Source: Amoeboradix gromovi
Taxonomy: Eukaryota > Sanchytriomycota > Sanchytriomycetes > Sanchytriales > Sanchytriaceae
Direction of reading: 5' to 3'
Assembly: GCA_018985225.1 (NCBI GenBank)
Contig: JADGIF010000338.1
Location: 1 to 10,646 of the forward strand
Length of the DNA: 10,646 nt
Part shown: in pieces, positions 7,940 through 10,646 of the stretch
Position numbering within the stretch: position 1 is the stretch's first letter
Layout: each line of letters opens with the position of its first letter
The notes under the pieces: generated by a model
Seen by the model: the letters and a program-made list of their open reading frames with translations, nothing else
Databases searched by the model: none
Told to the model about the DNA's origin: nothing
Made by a program: the position numbers and the translations under genes

Positions 7940-7992
7940 CGGGACACCAAATATAAAAACTAGACTAACTGGTTTTTAAAGGAGGTGTCCCA
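7940..7992 (-). mobile_element. 53-bp hairpin element (MITE-like), TA on both sides
   Basis: CGGGACACC (7940-7948) and GGTGTCCCA (7984-7992) are outer inverted arms. TAAAAACTAG (7954-7963) and CTGGTTTTTA (7969-7978) are inner arms differing at one position, leaving a 5-base loop. TA flanks both ends (7938-7939, 7993-7994). Length and sequence match 4097-4149. The transcript or single strand would fold into a nearly complete stem. It lies about 100 bp upstream of Fanzor-like copy F3. Confidence 0.65.
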
Positions 7993-8303
7993 TACGATCA
8001 AAATATAATAAGAATGATGATAGGACATCATTTTATTTAATAATTGTTGCTACTTTGTAACGGGCCTTTGCTCTCTCTGTTGGAACAGCTCGATTGTTTT
8101 CTTGAATATATCATTTATCGCGAATTTGTATGGATTTTTATATGATTTCATGACTTTTCTAATAGCTTAAATACTCGATATTCTTCATTTTCGCAAATGG
8201 TAAATGGAATAAATAGATGTTATCCTGAATATGTCAATTCTAAAGAAATAATAAACAGGTACAGCATACATTCATCAACACTGATAAGCTGGTCCAAACA
8301 CGA

Positions 8304-8530
8304 AAATTCGATGCCATGTACAGTATGTGGCACTCTAAAGAAAACCAATTTGGAGAGCTATTCATGTACATAGTGTCGTTTGGAAGTGGACATGAACCAC
8401 ATGGCACCAAGGAACAAATTCGATGCCATGTACGAGGTATGGTACTTTAAAGAAAACTAATTTAGAAACCTTAACCTGTACAAATTGTCATTTGAAGATA
8501 GAGATTATATGGCTGCAAGGAACATATACT
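8304..8530 (+). repeat. Tandem duplication of the zinc-ribbon segment (112-bp unit) inside F3
   Basis: AATTCGATGCCATGTAC occurs at 8306 and again at 8418. The following sequence is repeated with substitutions: ACTCTAAAGAAAACCAATTT versus ACTTTAAAGAAAACTAATTT, CATGTACA-AGTGTCGTTTG versus CCTGTACAAATTGTCATTTG, and ACATGGCACCAAGGAAC versus ATATGGCTGCAAGGAAC. Unit 1 keeps both CxxC pairs except for a stop between the second pair's cysteines. Unit 2 has CTRYG in place of the first CxxC but keeps CTNC and RDYMAARN. Confidence 0.75.
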
Positions 8531-8631
8531 TGATGTATATGCATCCTTGTTCAATCCCGCCTCAGGGTAGTGAAAGCGTGAGCGATCACTGTAACGGAGA
8601 TCTAGCATTGCTAGTTTCTCTGGAAATTCTC

Positions 8632-8655
8632 GATTTTCTCGGAAATCAGGACTTT
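8632..8655 (+). repeat. Conserved 24-bp block at the 3' end of the Fanzor-like copies
   Basis: GATTTTCTCGGAAATCAGGA plus CTTT is identical at 5105-5128 (F1) and differs at two positions at 6894-6917 (F2, minus strand). It is preceded by GGAAATTCTCGA, making a short direct repeat (TTTCTCTGGAAAT / TTTCTCGGAAAT). In F1 it is kept although the reading frame around it is ruined. In TnpB/Fanzor elements the guide-RNA scaffold and right end lie exactly here, overlapping the end of the gene, so a right-end or omega-RNA role is a reasonable inference. Confidence 0.5.
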
Positions 8656-8760
8656 TAACGAGGAGAAAACAACTGATAAATGAATCTCCTTAAAAGCGTG
8701 AAATAAAATTCTAATTAATTCATTGATTAAAACGGATTGTTGCTTGATGTTTAATTCAAT

Positions 8761-9213
<453 letters not shown>

Positions 9214-9279
9214 TCAAAAATGTTGAAAAATTAGAAAATAAACAGTCCTCAGTTTTAACCATTCATAGTGATTACACGG

Positions 9280-9415
9280 ACTCTATCGCTCAAATTTTCT
9301 CTCTTTCTAGATTTTCCAAGTATATAAAACTCGATAATCTTGTTTATCAAGAAGTGCAAACAGCTCCAAATGTCATCCTAAATATGTCAGATCTAAAGAA
9401 TCGCTAACAGATAAA
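9280..9415 (+). pseudogene. Fanzor/TnpB-like fragment, copy F4, forming the calmodulin upstream region
   Basis: AACTCGATAATCTT (9338 on), TGTCATCCTAAATATGTCAG and ATCTAAAGAA parallel TACTCGATATTCTT (8172 on), TGTTATCCTGAATATGTCAA and TTCTAAAGAA in copy F3. The frame KCHPKYVRSKE matches CYPEYVNSKE. Weaker similarity (CTATCGC, GATTTTCCA) extends back to about 9280. The orientation is opposite to calmodulin, whose start codon is at 9210, so this remnant occupies roughly 70-205 bp upstream of that gene. No zinc-ribbon part follows; the fragment is cut off before the four-pass membrane gene begins. Confidence 0.55.
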
Positions 9416-9489
9416 CATAAAGGGCAGATAAACTTGACAGAGTTAATTTGTTTATTAAATATTCGGGAATAAACGCTAGCTAAAGCTTA

Positions 9490-10155
9490 TCAAAACCCTC
9501 CTGGAACAACCGGCTGAGCACTATGGGTCTGTTTTGGTAAGTCTGGTTCTGGATATGCATATTGAGCTTGAGGGATTTCACCTTTTGGTGACAATTCCTC
9601 TTGCGATATTGGATGCTGAAAGTCATTATTAAAGTGGTGAGGATTGGAATACTGGGTACCATCGTATTGGTTATAACTAGATTGGCCTCCTCGCGGATAC
9701 AATCTTTCTCTTTTTCTGCTGCTTCCACTTAAGCTGTTGGCCAACAACATAAACAACGGTAAGCTAAGCAGAATGAAAACAACACTTGCAACAATCCCTA
9801 TAATATGGGTGGTTTTCTTTACCTCCCAGAGATTGCCTGCGAAAGTCGAACTTATTGCTGTCGAAAGACCTGGATAGTTCTGAGTCAATTGCTTTTGCTG
9901 CAGTCCCATTACGGTAAGAAAAACAATGTGGCATATGAATACGGCAAAAAGCAATAAATCGAAGCCTGCTAGAATAAACAGTACCGCCTTTCTATTGTTA
10001 GCACAAAGTGAAAAAGTTCCAAAAAGTCCAGCAATTAACCAAATAGCTCCAGTCACCCATTCTGCAATTACTAATTGATAGATTCCAAATAGTATAGATA
10101 GCAGAGTCGGGATAGCAATAAGAAATCTCAGAAAAGCAGCTGTCTTTTCTCCCAT
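9490..10155 (-). CDS. Four-pass membrane protein, MARVEL-like
   Basis: A 221-residue protein with four predicted membrane spans at about residues 8-30, 33-51, 57-84 and 115-139, and a short luminal/extracellular loop between the last two. The tail of about 80 residues is cytoplasmic and low in complexity (Tyr, Asn, Gln, Pro, Ser rich: SSYNQYDGTQYSNPHHFNN, ending VVPGGF), preceded by a basic SRKRERLYPRGG stop-transfer stretch. Four spans with both ends in the cytosol and a disordered tail fit the MARVEL/tetraspan proteins of fungal plasma membrane and secretory compartments, but I see no diagnostic residue, so the family is inference. The ATG at 10155 is the first in the frame before the first span. 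No intron is visible. The tail could contain endocytic sorting or phosphorylation sites, which cannot be judged here. Confidence 0.75.
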   Translation of the reverse strand: MGEKTAAFLRFLIAIPTLLSILFGIYQLVIAEWVTGAIWLIAGLFGTFSLCANNRKAVLFILAGFDLLLFAVFICHIVFLTVMGLQQKQLTQNYPGLSTAISSTFAGNLWEVKKTTHIIGIVASVVFILLSLPLFMLLANSLSGSSRKRERLYPRGGQSSYNQYDGTQYSNPHHFNNDFQHPISQEELSPKGEIPQAQYAYPEPDLPKQTHSAQPVVPGGF

Positions 10156-10251
10156 TTTGCGTCAAGGGTTTACACTTTAGACACGTTTTAGATAATTTTA
10201 AACCGTTGAACATGAACATTTAAAATATCAAAGAACAGTAAAATAGTTTTG

Positions 10252-10480
10252 CTATCGTGTCTTCTTGCCAACCTGGCCTTTCATTATTTCCAAGTAAACT
10301 TTGTCTTTGTAAATTTTCGAATTGGCCACCCTATGTACCATCGAATCAGCCTGGAAAATGTAGGCATTGCTACCTTTAGTCTTTTTTTCTTTTCGTGAAA
10401 TAGTAAAATGGATGAAAATCAGAGTATGATAAAGTGCTGCCCAATGTTTGCAAAAACTTAGCGTGTCCTAACATGTTCAT
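10252..10480 (-). pseudogene. Possible small protein gene (about 75 codons) interrupted by a one-base shift in an A run
   Basis: On the minus strand an ATG at 10480 opens 34 codons (MNMLGHAKFLQTLGSTLSYS then DFHPFYYFTKRKKD) ending in TAA at 10376-10378. The next frame, open from upstream of this point, continues with GSNAYIFQADSMVHRVANSK and IYKDKVYLEIMKGQVGKKTR to TAG at 10252-10254. The two frames meet at a run of seven A (10382-10388 as T on the + strand); with one base fewer they would be a single frame. Both parts have protein-like composition with basic ends. It could be a real small gene with a sequencing or mutational indel, a recent pseudogene, or chance. I do not recognise the product. 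It ends 96 bp before the start of the membrane-protein gene on the same strand. Confidence 0.4.
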
Positions 10481-10541
10481 ATTGATTCAAGGATGATATG
10501 AGCACATAACTTAGAAGGGTCTTACTGATGCAATATATATT

Positions 10542-10626
10542 TGGGACATGCTCTGTAAAAACTAGACTAGGGGTAAAAAGCGAGTGACGAGATTTACCCA
10601 GTTGAAGTTTTCACAGTAGTGTCCCA
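10542..10626. mobile_element. 85-bp inverted-repeat element (MITE-like), longer relative of the 53-bp hairpin
   Basis: The left end TGGGACATGCTCTGTAAAAA plus CTAGACTAGGGGTAAA pairs imperfectly with the right end TTTACCCAGTTGAAGTTTTC plus ACAGTAGTGTCCCA. Together they form a long stem with a loop of about 16 bases around 10577-10592. The terminal TGGGACA and the AAAAACTAGACTA core are those of the 53-bp hairpins. TATT lies directly outside both ends (10538-10541, 10627-10630), a possible 4-bp target duplication or a TA duplication with drift. No coding capacity. Confidence 0.6.
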
Positions 10627-10646
10627 TATTTCTTCACCTAGGCAAT

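Larger units (their letters stand above)
8088..8660 (+). pseudogene. Fanzor/TnpB-like RNA-guided nuclease, C-terminal remnant, best copy (F3)
   Basis: One frame (codons starting at 8176, 8311 and 8500 agree) reads RYSSFSQMVNGIN, PEYVNSKE, then a zinc ribbon at 8317-8400: CTVCGTLKK...YSCT-stop-CRLEVD. After a 112-bp partial duplication it reads RDYMAARNIYLMYMHPCSIP, PQGSESVSDH and on to ...LDFLGNQDF-stop at 8656. CxxCG...CxxC followed by D-RDxxAARNI is the signature of the OrfB/TnpB zinc-ribbon family (PF07282), whose eukaryotic members are the Fanzor OMEGA nucleases. An in-frame TAG in the first ribbon and a frame change in the second show it is inactive. PEYVNSKE may correspond to the E-x-x-TSK segment that precedes the ribbon in this family. 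The N-terminal and main RuvC parts are not recognisable. Assignment to Fanzor rather than another TnpB-derived family is inference. Confidence 0.7.

Noticed and set aside
8304-8530. CRISPR-like array
   Set aside because: Only two diverged units with no spacer structure; they encode a duplicated zinc-ribbon segment in a eukaryotic sequence.
8550-8570. GTTCAATCCCGCCTC in F2 and F3 resembles a tRNA B box, suggesting a tRNA-derived SINE
   Set aside because: No A box lies at the right distance, and the segment stays in frame with the RDYMAARNIY coding motif in F3, so protein-coding origin explains it better.
9480-9728. Alternate minus-strand frame overlapping the four-pass membrane gene, and another at 9998-10219
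   Set aside because: Both overlap the membrane-protein frame, which has four coherent hydrophobic spans; the alternatives have no consistent features.

Overview
The window looks like nuclear DNA from a fungus: AT-rich, with five confident protein genes, all uninterrupted by introns, separated by long stretches of decayed transposon sequence. The lineage evidence is a folate-synthesis gene fusing DHNA aldolase, HPPK and DHPS domains (a fungal arrangement), a Tom70-type mitochondrial import receptor, and a calmodulin close to the animal, basidiomycete and early-diverging-fungus type and unlike the divergent budding-yeast form. I would place it in an early-diverging (zygomycete- or chytrid-grade) or other non-Saccharomycotina fungus, but cannot name the genus.

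Layout. Positions 1-1039 hold repeat relics. A trifunctional FOL1-type gene (1040-3058, +) is followed after only 66 bp by a small C2H2 zinc-finger gene (3125-3811, +). Positions 3812-5300 are mostly repeats. A shortened Tom70-like gene (5308-6729, -) follows, then about 2 kb of transposon relics (6888-8660), calmodulin (8761-9210, -), a four-pass membrane protein (9490-10155, -), a possible small frameshifted gene (10252-10480, -) and a short hairpin element at the right edge. The genes look like unrelated housekeeping functions (cytosolic folate synthesis, mitochondrial import, calcium signalling, membrane), not an operon or pathway cluster.

The most interesting content is in the gaps. At least five decayed copies of one dispersed protein-coding element (501-682 -, 4927-5130 +, 6888-7480 -, 8088-8660 +, 9280-9415 +) can be aligned by eye. 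The best copy (8088-8660) encodes a CxxC...CxxC zinc ribbon followed by a RDYMAARNIY motif. That is the C-terminal signature of the TnpB/OrfB zinc-ribbon family, which in eukaryotes means Fanzor (OMEGA-type RNA-guided nucleases). These copies share a 24-bp block at their 3' end that is better conserved than the coding part, which is where a guide-RNA scaffold or transposon end would lie. One copy forms the upstream region of calmodulin.

A second repeat system is a 53-bp near-perfect hairpin with TGGGACACC-like ends flanked by TA (4097-4149, 7940-7992), with half copies at 156-185 and 4356-4386 and a longer 85-bp relative at 10542-10626. Two of these hairpin modules sit inside a larger repeat present in inverted orientation at 9-235 and 4050-4280, bracketing the folate and zinc-finger genes.
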